From positions 930,001-994,000 of the forward strand of contig NZ_LFIP02000003.1 in NCBI RefSeq assembly GCF_001189235.2: DNA of 64,000 bases, read 5' to 3'. The stretch is from Bradyrhizobium embrapense (GTDB lineage: Bacteria; Pseudomonadota; Alphaproteobacteria; Rhizobiales; Xanthobacteraceae). How positions within the stretch are numbered: the first letter of the stretch is position 1; each line of letters opens with the position of its first letter. The notes below the pieces were generated by a model, which made no database searches, was not told where the DNA came from, and worked only from the letters and a program-made list of their open reading frames with translations. Of the stretch, positions 15,622 through 24,322 are shown in pieces. Made by a program: the position numbers and the translations under genes.

Positions 15622-17502
15622 ATGTCGATCGACGGCGTAAGCGGCAGAACTTCCTATATCGGCACCACGATCCTCAACCTGCGCAGTCAGCTCAATGACC
15701 TGACGACGCAGCTTGCGACCGGCAGGGTATCGACGACCTATGCAGGGCAGGGACTCGATCGCGGCTTTGCGCTCAGCCTGCGTGCCCAGATCAGCGGCAT
15801 CAACGCGTTCTCGGACACTGCGACCAATCTCAACACGCGCCTGAACGTGGCCAATCTCAGTCTGCAGGGGCTGTCCGACGTCGGCACCCAGGTGAAGAAC
15901 GCCGCGACGACCGCGACGCTGACGCTCAACGAGAGCGGGCAGACCTCGGGTCAGATCACCGCGCAGGCGGCGTTTGCCAACGCGGTCGCGATGCTGAACA
16001 GCCAGTCCGGCGACCGCTACCTGTTTTCCGGCCGCGCGATGGATACGCCGGCCACGGTCTCGGCCGACACCATGTTGAAGGGCACGGCGACCCAGGCCGG
16101 CCTCACCCAGCTCATCAACGAGCGCAAGCAGGCCGATCAGGGCACCGGTTTGATGGGACGCCTCAGCGTCTCGTCGCCGCCGGCGACCACGACGGTGACC
16201 AGCGTCGCCGAGGACGGCTCGCCGTTCGGCCTCAAGCTGCTGTCGGTGCAATCGTCATTGACCGGCGCCACCGTGACCCAGCCGGCCGGCACGCCGAAGT
16301 CCACCTCGGTCGATCTCGGCGCCGTCAATCCGAAGGACGGCGACAAGATCAAGTTCAACTTCACGCTGCCCGACGGCACCACGGATGCGATCGAGCTCAC
16401 GGCGACGACCACGAATCCGCCGCCGGCCGGCTCGTTCCTGATCGGTGCCGACACCACGGCGACGACGGCCAACCTTCAATCGACGTTGACCTCGTCGATC
16501 AAGACGCTGAGCGACACGTCGCTGGTGGCGGCCTCGGCGGTCGCGGCGTCCAACAACTTCTTCAATCCGGTCGCGACCGTCTCGGGCGCCGCTGCCAACA
16601 ACCAGAACACGCCGCCGGCGCCGATCAGCGGCGCCACCGCCCTCTCGGGTGCGGCGGGCACCAACTCGCTCTCGACGAGCTTCGCGGCCGGCGACACCAT
16701 CACCGTCAACGGCACCTCGATCACCTTCGTTGCCTCGGGCGCCACCGGCAACCAGGTCAACATCACCGACAGCGTGCAGACGCTGATGGCGAAGATCGAC
16801 CAGGTCAGCGGCACCAAGAACCCGTCGACCATCAGCAATGGTGCGATCACGTTGCACGGCGCCGATGGCGCGAGCCTCTCGATATCGAGCTCTAACACGA
16901 CCGCACTCGGCGCGCTCGGCATCGCCAACAACACGACTGCGACCCCGGCGCCCCTCAGGGTAGGGGGACCACCGTTCGACACGGCGACCAATCTGGTCGC
17001 GGGCACGCCCGACAACACCGTGTACTGGTACACCGGCGAGAATGGCCCGGGATCGGCGCGCGGCACCGCCGTCGCGCAGGTCGATCAGTCGATCACCGTG
17101 CAGTATGGCGCGCGTGCCAACGAACAGGCGTTCCGCTATTTGCTGCAGAATGTCGCGGTATATGCGGCGGTGACCACCAACGCCAGCAACCCGAATGCAA
17201 GCGCACAGGTGACGGCACTCGCGCAGCGCGTCGGCGCAAACCTCGCGCCGCAGAACGGCCAGCAGCAGATCCAGGACGTGCAAGCCGAATTCGCCGGTGC
17301 GCAGACGGCGACCAAGGCAGCCACCGATCGTCAGACCCAGCTCAAGAGCATGGCGGAGACGATGCTCGACTCGGTCGAGGGCGTCAATCAGGACGAGGTT
17401 GCGACCAAGATCCTGGCGTTGCAGACCAGCCTGCAGGCGTCGTATCAGACCACGTCGATGCTGTATCAGACCACGCTGTTGAAATATCTGCCAATCGGTT
17501 GA
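15622..17502 (+). CDS. flgL: Flagellar hook-associated protein 3 FlgL
   Basis: The protein has 626 residues, about twice the usual FlgL length. The flagellin-like N-terminal helix is TTILNLRSQLNDLTTQLATG, and the C-terminal helix reads EGVNQDEVATKILALQTSLQ and then ends in LYQTTLLKYLPIG, as in FlgL. The extra length is in the middle. It includes, at about residues 336-436, a module almost repeating the FlgE insert (DTITVNGTSITFVASGATG ... MAKIDQVSG ... NPSTIS). FlgL makes the second junction ring, joining the hook to the filament. A bidirectional terminator follows the stop codon. Confidence 0.93.
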   Translation: MSIDGVSGRTSYIGTTILNLRSQLNDLTTQLATGRVSTTYAGQGLDRGFALSLRAQISGINAFSDTATNLNTRLNVANLSLQGLSDVGTQVKNAATTATLTLNESGQTSGQITAQAAFANAVAMLNSQSGDRYLFSGRAMDTPATVSADTMLKGTATQAGLTQLINERKQADQGTGLMGRLSVSSPPATTTVTSVAEDGSPFGLKLLSVQSSLTGATVTQPAGTPKSTSVDLGAVNPKDGDKIKFNFTLPDGTTDAIELTATTTNPPPAGSFLIGADTTATTANLQSTLTSSIKTLSDTSLVAASAVAASNNFFNPVATVSGAAANNQNTPPAPISGATALSGAAGTNSLSTSFAAGDTITVNGTSITFVASGATGNQVNITDSVQTLMAKIDQVSGTKNPSTISNGAITLHGADGASLSISSSNTTALGALGIANNTTATPAPLRVGGPPFDTATNLVAGTPDNTVYWYTGENGPGSARGTAVAQVDQSITVQYGARANEQAFRYLLQNVAVYAAVTTNASNPNASAQVTALAQRVGANLAPQNGQQQIQDVQAEFAGAQTATKAATDRQTQLKSMAETMLDSVEGVNQDEVATKILALQTSLQASYQTTSMLYQTTLLKYLPIG

Positions 17503-17520
17503 ACCTCATCTCCAGCCAGC

Positions 17521-17548
17521 AAAAAGGCCTCCTTGCGGAGGCCTTTTT
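17521..17548. terminator. Bidirectional terminator between flgL and flbT
   Basis: AAAAAGGCCTCC and GGAGGCCTTTTT pair around a four-base loop. T-runs occur on both strands, so it can end both the flgL transcript and the converging flbT transcript. Confidence 0.9.
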
Positions 17549-17614
17549 CGTTCAGGCGGGGCTAGAGCATCTTCAAAGGAAGTGGATGCTGGTTCGCGTG
17601 AACAACAACAAGCT

Positions 17615-18046
17615 CTACGCGCTCTTGCGGGTGTCGTCCTGATTGCCGTTCTGCTGGCCGCGCGCGGTTTCCAGCAACTTCTCCTCGTGCGCGATCAGCT
17701 TCTTGGATTCCTTCAAGGCGTGATAGAGATCGCCGTTGAGGATGAAGTTGTTGACGCTTTCGATGAACGGCCAGGCGCTGGGCATCGCGGTGATGATATC
17801 GCGCACCAGGCTGAAATAGGTCGGGTGGTGCGCCATCGGGTCCGGCGACAGATACATCAGCTGTACCGCGAGATAGATCAGCTTCGCCGGCGTGTCCGCG
17901 GTCTCCGGCGTCAGGATATCCTTCTCGCGCAGGATCGGGATGCGGTCGCCGTCGATCAAGAGGCGGGCGCGCTGATCGGTGTTGGTGATCACGCAATTGC
18001 CGACGATGATGCGCTCGTTCGGTTTGAGTTCGACCTTCAGGGCCAT
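17615..18046 (-). CDS. flbT: Flagellin regulator FlbT
   Basis: The protein has 143 residues. It begins MALKVELKPNERIIVGNCVI and includes DGDRIPILREKDI and VQLMYLSPDP, typical of FlbT. AAGGAG lies before the ATG. In Caulobacter FlbT binds the 5' leader of flagellin mRNA and promotes its decay until the hook is complete; in rhizobia it can act positively. It is transcribed opposite to the flagellin gene, whose long leader lies across the gap and is the expected target. Confidence 0.92.
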   Translation of the reverse strand: MALKVELKPNERIIVGNCVITNTDQRARLLIDGDRIPILREKDILTPETADTPAKLIYLAVQLMYLSPDPMAHHPTYFSLVRDIITAMPSAWPFIESVNNFILNGDLYHALKESKKLIAHEEKLLETARGQQNGNQDDTRKSA

Positions 18047-18171
18047 GACCGTTCTCCTTTGCCGGGCAGTCGCGCGATATCGTCGCTAGCGGAACGAAGT
18101 TGTTTCGGCACTGCTTAGCAGCCGCGATCGCGGCCCGGGGCCGATGCGACAGCGATCCTTTCCCATGATGG

Positions 18172-18186
18172 TTAACGCTTGGTGAA
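18172..18186 (+). promoter_or_regulatory. CtrA-like half-consensus site upstream of the flagellin gene
   Basis: TTAA-CGCTTGG-TGAA matches TTAA-N7-TTAA with one change, about 230 bases before the flagellin start. TGGCGCGGGTTTTTCC at 18373-18388 resembles a sigma-54 promoter but lacks the -12 GC and would leave a very short leader. No other clear signal was seen in 18047-18415. Confidence 0.3.
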
Positions 18187-18415
18187 CAGCGGGTCCGCGC
18201 GACTAGCGGGACTCAGTCGAAATCGGCAATCGTCTCAGTAGTTTTCACGGCGAACTTCGCCCAATGGCGACAATTTTATTCTTCGGCATTTGTCTCAAAT
18301 GCCGTGCCGGAGATTTCTTTTTCCTTCGAGGCTTGACCGGCAGGATCGGCCATCCGCTCGATCAGAAAGGATTGGCGCGGGTTTTTCCTCAGTTTCACAC
18401 CAGAAAGGTATGAAA

Positions 18416-19585
18416 ATGTCCGGTATCATTCTCTCCTCCTCCGTTCGTCAGAACCTCCTCTCCCTCCAGTCCACCGCCGATCTGCTCTCCACCACGCAGA
18501 ACCGTCTTGCCACCGGCAAGAAGGTCAACACGGCGCTCGACAACCCGACCAACTTCTTCACCGCACAGTCGCTCGACAACCGCGCCAGCGACATCAACAA
18601 CCTGCTCGACGGCATCGGCAACGGCGTGCAGGTGCTGCAGGCCGCCAACACCGGCATCACCTCGCTGCAGAAGCTGGTCGATACCGCGAAGTCGATCGCC
18701 AACCAGGTGCTGCAGAGCCCGACTGGCTACACCACCAGGTCGCAGGCCACGTCCACCGCGGCGCTCGGCGGCACATCCGCCAACCTCGTCGACGGCACCA
18801 CGATCAAGAGCGGCGACGTTCTTGCGATCGCAGCGTCAGCCGGCCAGCCCGCCTTCAGCTTCACCTTCGGGGCCAGCAGCTCGCTGGCGCAGCTGAACAC
18901 CGCGCTGTCGGCCAGCAATCTGACCGCGAGCCTGGACAGCTCCAACAAGCTCGTCATCACCACGACCAATGACGCGGCGTCCTCGACGATCGGTGCGGTG
19001 ACCTTCACCAACACCGGCGGCGGCACCGCGACGTTCAGCGCAGCCGGCACCGCTCCGGTTGCCGATTCAGCCTCGCAGTCGGCGCGCGCGGCCCTGGTGC
19101 AGCAGTACAACAACACCATCTCGCAGATCACGACCACGGCGCAGGACGCCTCGTTCAACGGTATCAACCTGTTGAGCGGTGACAGCCTGAAGCTGACCTT
19201 CAACGAGACCGGCAAGTCGACACTCAGCATCACCGGCGTCAAGTTCGATGCCGCCGGCCTCGGCCTGAAATCGCTGACCGCGGGCACCGACTTCCTCGAC
19301 AACAACTCGGCAAACGGCGTGATCGCGTCGCTGAGCACGGCGAGCTCGTCGCTGCGCAGCGAAGCCTCGACGCTGGGCTCCAACCTCTCGATCGTGCAGA
19401 TCCGTCAGGACTTCTCTAAGAACCTGATCAACGTGCTGCAGACGGGCTCGTCCAACCTGACGCTGGCCGACACCAACGAGGAAGCGGCCAACAGCCAGGC
19501 GCTGTCGACCCGCCAGTCGATCGCGGTCTCCGCATTGGCGCTCGCCAACCAGAGCCAGCAGAGCGTGCTGCAGCTGCTCCGCTAA
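18416..19585 (+). CDS. Flagellin
   Basis: The protein has 389 residues. ATG at 18416 is preferred over ATG 18410 because AAGG stands at proper distance from it. The conserved N-terminal D0/D1 helices are SSSVRQNLLSLQSTADLLST and RLATGKKVNTALDNP. The C terminus has RQDFSKNLINVLQTGSSNLT and ALANQSQQSVLQLLR. The middle carries a flagellin IN-like module (GDVLAIAASAGQPAFSFTFG ... TASLDSSNKLVITTTND). It is the filament subunit, exported by the flagellar type III system. Only one copy is in this window, though Bradyrhizobium usually has several. A GAAA-loop terminator follows. Confidence 0.95.
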   Translation: MSGIILSSSVRQNLLSLQSTADLLSTTQNRLATGKKVNTALDNPTNFFTAQSLDNRASDINNLLDGIGNGVQVLQAANTGITSLQKLVDTAKSIANQVLQSPTGYTTRSQATSTAALGGTSANLVDGTTIKSGDVLAIAASAGQPAFSFTFGASSSLAQLNTALSASNLTASLDSSNKLVITTTNDAASSTIGAVTFTNTGGGTATFSAAGTAPVADSASQSARAALVQQYNNTISQITTTAQDASFNGINLLSGDSLKLTFNETGKSTLSITGVKFDAAGLGLKSLTAGTDFLDNNSANGVIASLSTASSSLRSEASTLGSNLSIVQIRQDFSKNLINVLQTGSSNLTLADTNEEAANSQALSTRQSIAVSALALANQSQQSVLQLLR

Positions 19586-19607
19586 ACGCGCCGAGAAGCA
19601 CTTCGAC

Positions 19608-19634
19608 AACGGCGGGGGAAACCCCGCCGTTTTT
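19608..19634 (+). terminator. Rho-independent terminator after flagellin gene
   Basis: AACGGCGGGG and CCCCGCCGTT pair around a GAAA tetraloop, followed by TTTTC. This is a strong stem. Confidence 0.92.
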
Positions 19635-19733
19635 CTTTGTCTCCGGGGTATTACGGTCTCTTTCCATGCCGTCAGAACGGCGCATTCGTAACGCCTGCTA
19701 ACCATATTTAAAGGCGCCGGATGCATAAATATC

Positions 19734-19749
19734 GGGCGCTAGAATTGCG
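19734..19749 (+). promoter_or_regulatory. Candidate sigma-54 promoter of flaF
   Basis: GGGCGCTAGAATTGCG keeps the GG-N10-GC spacing and the TTGC of the -12 box, but the -24 box is poor (GGCGCT against GGCACG). It is placed about 40 bases before flaF. Confidence 0.4.
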
Positions 19750-19790
19750 TCTCCGCGGCCCGAGAAATCCGCACCCCATCGAGGTCATTA

Positions 19791-20156
19791 ATGTCGAATG
19801 CAGCCCAGGCCTACGCTCGTACGTCAACGACGACGGCATCTCCCCGTGAAATCGAAGCACAGGCGTTGTTGAAGGCCGCGCGACAGCTGCAGGAAGTCCA
19901 GGCCAACTGGAACGGCCTCGACAAGGCGCTCGATCACGCATTGCTGTTCAATCGCCGCCTGTGGTCGATCTTCCTGAGCGCCGCAGAGGGCGCCGACAAT
20001 CCGCAGCCGCTCGAGGTGCGTCAGAACATCGCGAACATCAGCGTGTTCGTGATGAAGCAGACCATCGACATCCAGATGAATCCGGACCCGGCGAAGCTGA
20101 AGTCGCTGATCGACATCAACTGCAACATCGCAGCCGGCCTTTCGGGCCGCGGCTGA
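19791..20156 (+). CDS. flaF: Flagellar biosynthesis regulator FlaF
   Basis: The protein has 121 residues. FlaF features: MSNAAQAYARTSTTTASPRE, then ARQLQEVQANWNGLDKALDH, ALLFNRRLWSIF and VRQNIANISVFVMKQTID. It is a small helical cytoplasmic protein. In Caulobacter FlaF works with FlbT in the control of flagellin secretion and translation. It follows the flagellin gene after a terminator and has its own candidate promoter. Confidence 0.93.
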   Translation: MSNAAQAYARTSTTTASPREIEAQALLKAARQLQEVQANWNGLDKALDHALLFNRRLWSIFLSAAEGADNPQPLEVRQNIANISVFVMKQTIDIQMNPDPAKLKSLIDINCNIAAGLSGRG

Positions 20157-20183
20157 TCGACGGTTCGCAACGGAGCCCTCGGC

Positions 20184-20546
20184 ATGGCCGACGTGTTGAG
20201 CATCCTGTCCGCCAACTACAAGGCCGCCGGCCTGACGGTTCCGTCGAAGACGCCGTATGTGGCCGTCGACCCGAAGCTCTATGAGGGCAGCTGGAGCGGC
20301 AAGTACGCCAACAACAAGTCGTTCAACATCTCCGTGTCGAACGTCGATGGCTTCCGCGCCAAGGTCCATTACCAGAGCGACGGCACCAGCAAGTATCAGG
20401 ACGTCCTGATCAAGGACGGCTCGTTCCGGGTCGGCGATACCAAGTTTTCGCTGGTGCAGCAGGGCACGGCATTGATCGCCAATGTCGTCACCGATCCGGC
20501 CACCGGATCGACCTATCTCGACAAGGCCTACGCCACACAGAAGTGA
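20184..20546 (+). CDS. Unknown 120-residue protein in the flagellin region
   Basis: It starts 27 bases after flaF and so is likely co-transcribed with it. The first 30 residues (MADVLSILSANYKAAGLTVP) are a helical leader without a signal peptide. The rest is a beta-rich domain with many aromatic and Gly residues (YEGSWSGKYANNKSFNI, GFRAKVHYQSDG, FRVGDTKFSLVQQGTALIAN), like a small calycin-type or sandwich fold. I do not recognise it. Its location suggests a flagellar or secreted filament-associated role, possibly as a type III exported protein. Confidence 0.6.
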   Translation: MADVLSILSANYKAAGLTVPSKTPYVAVDPKLYEGSWSGKYANNKSFNISVSNVDGFRAKVHYQSDGTSKYQDVLIKDGSFRVGDTKFSLVQQGTALIANVVTDPATGSTYLDKAYATQK

Positions 20547-20563
20547 GGAGCCGATCGCCAGCG

Positions 20564-20950
20564 TTACGCGCGGCGGTCGGTCGCGCGCGCCCGCGTCGGC
20601 GCGTCCTTGCTGAGATCGAGCGCGTGGAAATAGGCGCGGCGGCGCAACACGGCTTCTTCCGGAAACTGCCTCACCACCAGGTTGGTGCGATTGTCGACCA
20701 CCTGGTAGACCACGGCGCGCGCATCGCGGTCGATGATGACCTGGTCGGTGACGGACGGCGCCTGATTTGAAATCGATGCGTTGACGGCGTTGGGATCGAT
20801 CGTGACGCGCACGCTCGGCTCCGGAGCAGTGACGCTCTGGCTCGCGGGCAATTCGGTCTTCACCGCCTTCTGCGCCGTATCGCTCGCAGGAGTGATCATC
20901 GGCGCTGCAACCGGTGCCCCCACCGGCTTGATGTTGAAATCTGTACTCAT
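20564..20950 (-). CDS. FlaG-like flagellar protein
   Basis: The protein has 128 residues. ATG at 20950 follows GAGG. The N-terminal half is Ala/Pro-rich and disordered-looking. The C-terminal half (VTDQVIIDRDARAVVYQVVD and VVRQFPEEAVLRRRAYF) matches the FlaG family pattern of a short domain ending in an R-Q-x-P-x-E-x-x-L segment. FlaG proteins influence filament length or flagellin assembly. It converges on the 20184 gene, and the stops are only 17 bases apart. Confidence 0.6.
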   Translation of the reverse strand: MSTDFNIKPVGAPVAAPMITPASDTAQKAVKTELPASQSVTAPEPSVRVTIDPNAVNASISNQAPSVTDQVIIDRDARAVVYQVVDNRTNLVVRQFPEEAVLRRRAYFHALDLSKDAPTRARATDRRA

Positions 20951-21110
20951 GGCAGCCTCGTAGTGCGCAGGCACTAGTTTGCTTGAGTCAAATCCCAACC
21001 CCTCACGATCCGCAACTCTACGGGGAACCTCTCAACAGGCTGTTAGGGAACACGCTGAATGCCGCGCTGCCGGGGCCGCGTCGAATTGAGCTAAATTGTC
21101 GGCGTGCGCG

Positions 21111-21608
21111 TCAGAGCGTGCGGCTGACGGCGATCGGCGTCATGTTGCGCGGGCCTGGCGTGGCGCGCTGTCCGTTCGCGGTATAGGTGTTCGGGATGTT
21201 GCGGCGCTGCACCTCGGCATTGACGCCGCGCACGATGCCTTCGGAGACCGCGTGTGCGGTCGCAAGCACCGTCAGGTTGACCTGCAGCATCGCGCGGAAC
21301 GTCTCGTGGTGACGCCGCAGCGTGGCGAGCAGTTCGGGGTCGGTCTGCGACAGCATCTTCTGCATCGATTTCATGTGCTCGACCGCGAGCATGTAGCGCC
21401 GCGACAGCTCCGACTTCTGCGCCTCGAGCTGCATGCCCTCGCGGATCTTGCCGGCGCGGACGAGCCCGGTCTCCTGCTCGACGACCGCGAGCAGGGCGCT
21501 CATCACTTCGGTGAGCTCGTTGGCGAGACGTGCGACGTCGGGCGGCGTCGATGTCGCAGGCCGCGACACGGGGGCGGCCGGCCGATGCTGCTGTGGACGC
21601 TGGTTCAT
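21111..21608 (-). CDS. FlgN-like flagellar export chaperone
   Basis: The protein has 165 residues. AAGGAG lies before ATG 21608. It is predicted nearly all helical (ANELTEVMSALLAVVEQETG, then LEAQKSELSRRYMLAVEHMK), which is the pattern of FlgN, with a C-terminal tail (RRNIPNTYTANGQR) typical of the alphaproteobacterial form. FlgN escorts FlgK and FlgL to the export gate. It lies directly after the cheL/flgJ-like gene in the same direction, 22 bases away. The name rests on composition and context. Confidence 0.65.
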   Translation of the reverse strand: MNQRPQQHRPAAPVSRPATSTPPDVARLANELTEVMSALLAVVEQETGLVRAGKIREGMQLEAQKSELSRRYMLAVEHMKSMQKMLSQTDPELLATLRRHHETFRAMLQVNLTVLATAHAVSEGIVRGVNAEVQRRNIPNTYTANGQRATPGPRNMTPIAVSRTL

Positions 21609-21630
21609 CGCGCTGCTCCTTGAAACCGAA

Positions 21631-21987
21631 TTAGCTCTTGTTGGCCTGCTGCAGGATCAGCGAGCGGAACACTTCGTTGGAAATGCCGACGCCGCCGGCC
21701 TTGGCGAAATTCTTCGAATACTCGTCGGTCAGCATCGAGCGCCACGCGCCGGTGCCGACCGTGTCGCCGTAGGGGCCTTCGCCCTTCAGGCCGGTGGTCA
21801 TCTGCGAGAACATCGAATTGAGGAACATCGATTCGAAGTCGGTCGCGGTCGCCTTCGCCTTGGTGATCTGCTGCGGCGAGACCTTCTTCATCGCGTCCTG
21901 CAGCACAGGATCGGGACGACCGTTGAACATCGGCATCAGCGCCTTGTTCGGCATGCTGCCGGCGGTGCTGTTGATCAGGCTCGCCAT
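21631..21987 (-). CDS. Rod-binding FlgJ N-terminal-type protein (CheL)
   Basis: The protein has 118 residues. The segment KAKATATDFESMFLNSMFSQ then MTTGLKGEGPYGDTVGTGAW and MLTDEYSKNFAKAGGVGIS is the rod-binding domain of FlgJ. The muramidase half found in enteric FlgJ is missing, as usual in alphaproteobacteria, where this form is called CheL or FlgJ. The ATG overlaps the flgI stop (ATGA), showing tight coupling. It acts as a scaffold for rod assembly in the periplasm. Confidence 0.88.
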   Translation of the reverse strand: MASLINSTAGSMPNKALMPMFNGRPDPVLQDAMKKVSPQQITKAKATATDFESMFLNSMFSQMTTGLKGEGPYGDTVGTGAWRSMLTDEYSKNFAKAGGVGISNEVFRSLILQQANKS

Positions 21988-23111
21988 CACATCACCTCGA
22001 TATCGGCTTCGATCGCGCCGGCGGCCTTGATCGCCTGCAGGATGCTGATCAGATCGCGCGGCCCGATGCCGAGGCCGTTGAGGCCGTCGACGAGCTGCTG
22101 CAGCGAGACGCCGTCCTTGACCACGGCGAACTTCTTGCCGTCTTCGCTGACGCCGACGTTGGTGCGCGGTGTCACGACCGTGCGGCCGCGCGATAGCGGA
22201 TTGGGCTGGCTGACCTGCGGGCTCTCGGAGATCGAGACGGTGAGATTGCCCTGCGCGACGGCGACGGTGGCGACGCGGACGTCGCGGCCCATCACGATGA
22301 CGCCGGAGCGCTCGTCTATCACGATCTTCGCCACAAGGTCGGGATCGACCTGCAACTGCTCGATCTCGGTCAGGAACGCGACGACGTTGCCCTTGAACTC
22401 CGGCGGGATCGAGAGTTGCACCGTGGAGGGATCGATCGGCTCGGCGGTCTTGACGCCGAGATAGTCGTTGACCGCGGCGGCGATGCGCTTGGCGGTGGTG
22501 AAGTCGGCGTTGCGCAGCGCCAGGCGCACATTGGGCAGGCGGTTGAGCGCGAACTCGATTTCGCGCTCGATGATGGCGCCGTTGGCGATCCGGCCGACGG
22601 TGGGAACGCCGCGTACGACGCTGGCGGCAGCACCTTCGGCCGCGAAGCCAGCGACCGCTACGGATCCCTGCGCCACCGCGTAGACGTTGCCGTCGGCGCC
22701 GAGCAGGGGGGTGACGAGCAGGGTGCCGCCCTGCAGGTTCTTGGCATCGCCGAGCGCGGAGACGGTCACGTCCATCCGCGTGCCCTGGGTGCCGAACGCC
22801 GGCAGATTGCCGGTCACCATCACGGCGGCGACGTTGCCGGTGCGGATGGTGGCGCCGCGGATGTTGACGCCCATGCGCTCGAGCATCGCCTGCAGCGATT
22901 GCTTGGTGAAGGGGATGTTGTTCAGCGTGTCGCCGGTGCCGTTGAGGCCGACCACGAGGCCGTAACCGATCAACTGGTTTTGGCGCACGCCCTCGATATT
23001 GGCGAGATCCTTGATCCGCGACGTCGCGGCCGCGGGCATGGCGGAAGCCGCCAGCGCCAGCAGCGCGGCGCAGGCCAACCCGAATATGCTTACGATGCGG
23101 ATGCCAGGCAT
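21987..23111 (-). CDS. flgI: Flagellar P-ring protein FlgI
   Basis: The protein has 374 residues. ATG at 23111 is chosen: GGGGAG lies before it and a signal peptide follows (MPGIRIVSIFGLACAALL ... PAAA). FlgI hallmarks: SRIKDLANIEGVRQNQLIGYG then LVVGLNGTGDTLNN, PAFGTQGTRMDVTVSALGDA, and near the end LVDGLNGLGIGPRDLISILQ. It forms the peptidoglycan ring around the rod. It is first in flgI-cheL-flgN, with a sigma-54 promoter about 70 bases upstream. It is divergent from fliX. Confidence 0.95.
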   Translation of the reverse strand: MPGIRIVSIFGLACAALLALAASAMPAAATSRIKDLANIEGVRQNQLIGYGLVVGLNGTGDTLNNIPFTKQSLQAMLERMGVNIRGATIRTGNVAAVMVTGNLPAFGTQGTRMDVTVSALGDAKNLQGGTLLVTPLLGADGNVYAVAQGSVAVAGFAAEGAAASVVRGVPTVGRIANGAIIEREIEFALNRLPNVRLALRNADFTTAKRIAAAVNDYLGVKTAEPIDPSTVQLSIPPEFKGNVVAFLTEIEQLQVDPDLVAKIVIDERSGVIVMGRDVRVATVAVAQGNLTVSISESPQVSQPNPLSRGRTVVTPRTNVGVSEDGKKFAVVKDGVSLQQLVDGLNGLGIGPRDLISILQAIKAAGAIEADIEVM

Positions 23112-23178
23112 CCAATGCTCCCCTCGAACTTCACGCGGATCACGCGACACTCCCATGACGGCGATCCGCCATTAACCA

Positions 23179-23194
23179 TGCGAGCCGCGTGCCA
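23179..23194 (-). promoter_or_regulatory. Sigma-54 promoter of flgI-cheL-flgN
   Basis: On the minus strand the sequence is TGGCACGCGGCTCGCA, with GG and GC ten bases apart, a full -24 box and one mismatch in the -12 box. Confidence 0.85.
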
Positions 23195-23310
23195 CTTCGT
23201 TTCGTTGGGCCAATGAATTGATATATTTATCGAAATTGTCGGGTCGCTATTCGGCTCCGGTTCGCCAGGGAGCGCGAAACTGCCGTGCGGCGGCAGAAAT
23301 TGCCGGGCTG

Positions 23311-23327
23311 TTTACGCCTCGTTAACC
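23311..23327 (+). promoter_or_regulatory. CtrA-like site before fliX
   Basis: TTTA-CGCCTCG-TTAACC matches the CtrA box TTAA-N7-TTAAC with one base changed, 46 bases before the fliX start. CtrA control of fliX is known in Caulobacter. Confidence 0.55.
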
Positions 23328-23373
23328 ATAAAACGGCGATGCTCGCGCCATTCAGGCCTGCGGGATCACGACG

Positions 23374-23787
23374 ATGCGCATCTACGGACCGAACGGCACC
23401 ACGCTTGGCACGTCCACCGGCGCCACCCGGCGCACCTCGTCGAGCGGCTTCTCGCTGCCAGATGCGACCAGTGCGCAGGAGGAGGTTCGCTCCACCGCTG
23501 CGCCAAAGGCCGCCGCGAGCCTCGATGCGCTGCTCGCGCTGCAGGGTGTCGAAGACCCGACCGAACGCCGCAAGCGCTCGGTGGCGCGCGGCAAGGGCGC
23601 CCTCGATGTGCTCGACGCGCTGAAACTCGGACTGCTGTCCGGCAATTTCGATTCCTCCACCGTGAACCGGCTGCGCGATGCCGCGGCGAGCCTGAAGGAA
23701 TCCTCCGGCGATCCCGGCCTCGATGCCGTGCTGGGCGAGATCGAGCTGCGCGTCGAGGTCGAACTCGCCAAAGCAGGGCAATACTAG
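23374..23787 (+). CDS. fliX: Flagellar assembly regulator FliX
   Basis: The protein has 137 residues. It begins MRIYGPNGTTLGTSTGATRR and contains SLDALLALQGVEDPTERRKR and SLKESSGDPGLDAVLGEIEL then RVEVELAKAG, the FliX family pattern. In Caulobacter FliX couples completion of the early basal body to activation of sigma-54 genes through FlbD. The presence of sigma-54 promoters at flgE, flgI and flgF in this window fits such a role. It is divergent from flgI. Confidence 0.9.
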   Translation: MRIYGPNGTTLGTSTGATRRTSSSGFSLPDATSAQEEVRSTAAPKAAASLDALLALQGVEDPTERRKRSVARGKGALDVLDALKLGLLSGNFDSSTVNRLRDAAASLKESSGDPGLDAVLGEIELRVEVELAKAGQY

Positions 23788-23832
23788 GCGCCTCTCGATC
23801 AAACGACCTGTCTCACGCGGGCAGGCAGTGTC

Positions 23833-24219
23833 TCAGGCCGCCAGTGCCTTGCGCTGCGTGTCGTAGCGGCGCTGCGCGGCCAGCACTTCCTTCAGATTCT
23901 GCTCGGCCCAATCGCGCAGCGGATCGACCGCTTCGGCAAGCGTCGATCCGAGCGGCGTGATCGAGTACTCCACGGTGACCGGAACGGTTGCGATCGCGCG
24001 GCGGCGCAGCAGCCCGTCGCGCTCGAGGCTCTTCAACACCTGCGAAAGCATCTTCTGCGAAATGCCCTCGATGGCGCGGCGAAGCTGGTTGAAGCGCATC
24101 GGCTCGCTGCGGAGCAGCAGCAGGATCAGCACCGCCCATTTGTCGCCGACCCGGTCGAGGATCTGGCGCGTCGGGCAATTGGCGGCATAGGCGTCCGGTT
24201 TCAGGCTGGCAGCTTTCAT
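23833..24219 (-). CDS. HxlR-family transcriptional regulator
   Basis: The protein has 128 residues of the MarR-related HxlR winged-helix family. The typical N-terminal Cys lies in ANCPTRQILDRVGDKWAVLIL. RFNQLRRAIEGISQKMLSQ, then LKSLERDGLLRRRA, forms the recognition helix and wing, and VEYSITPLGSTL the end. HxlR regulators often sense thiol-reactive electrophiles through that Cys. It is divergent from the NAD(P)-binding gene at 24323, about 100 bases away, and is likely its regulator. Confidence 0.88.
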   Translation of the reverse strand: MKAASLKPDAYAANCPTRQILDRVGDKWAVLILLLLRSEPMRFNQLRRAIEGISQKMLSQVLKSLERDGLLRRRAIATVPVTVEYSITPLGSTLAEAVDPLRDWAEQNLKEVLAAQRRYDTQRKALAA

Positions 24220-24322
24220 CGGGTTACTCCGGCGTAATCAGGTGAGACAAGAGTGCCTTCTTCACACCTACATCCATTTCGCTATCTAGTCACCATTGGA
24301 AACTATCTATCGGAGACTTGAG

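Noticed and set aside
18373..18388. Sigma-54-like sequence before the flagellin gene
   Set aside because: The -12 GC is missing and the predicted leader would be too short. Not called as a separate promoter.
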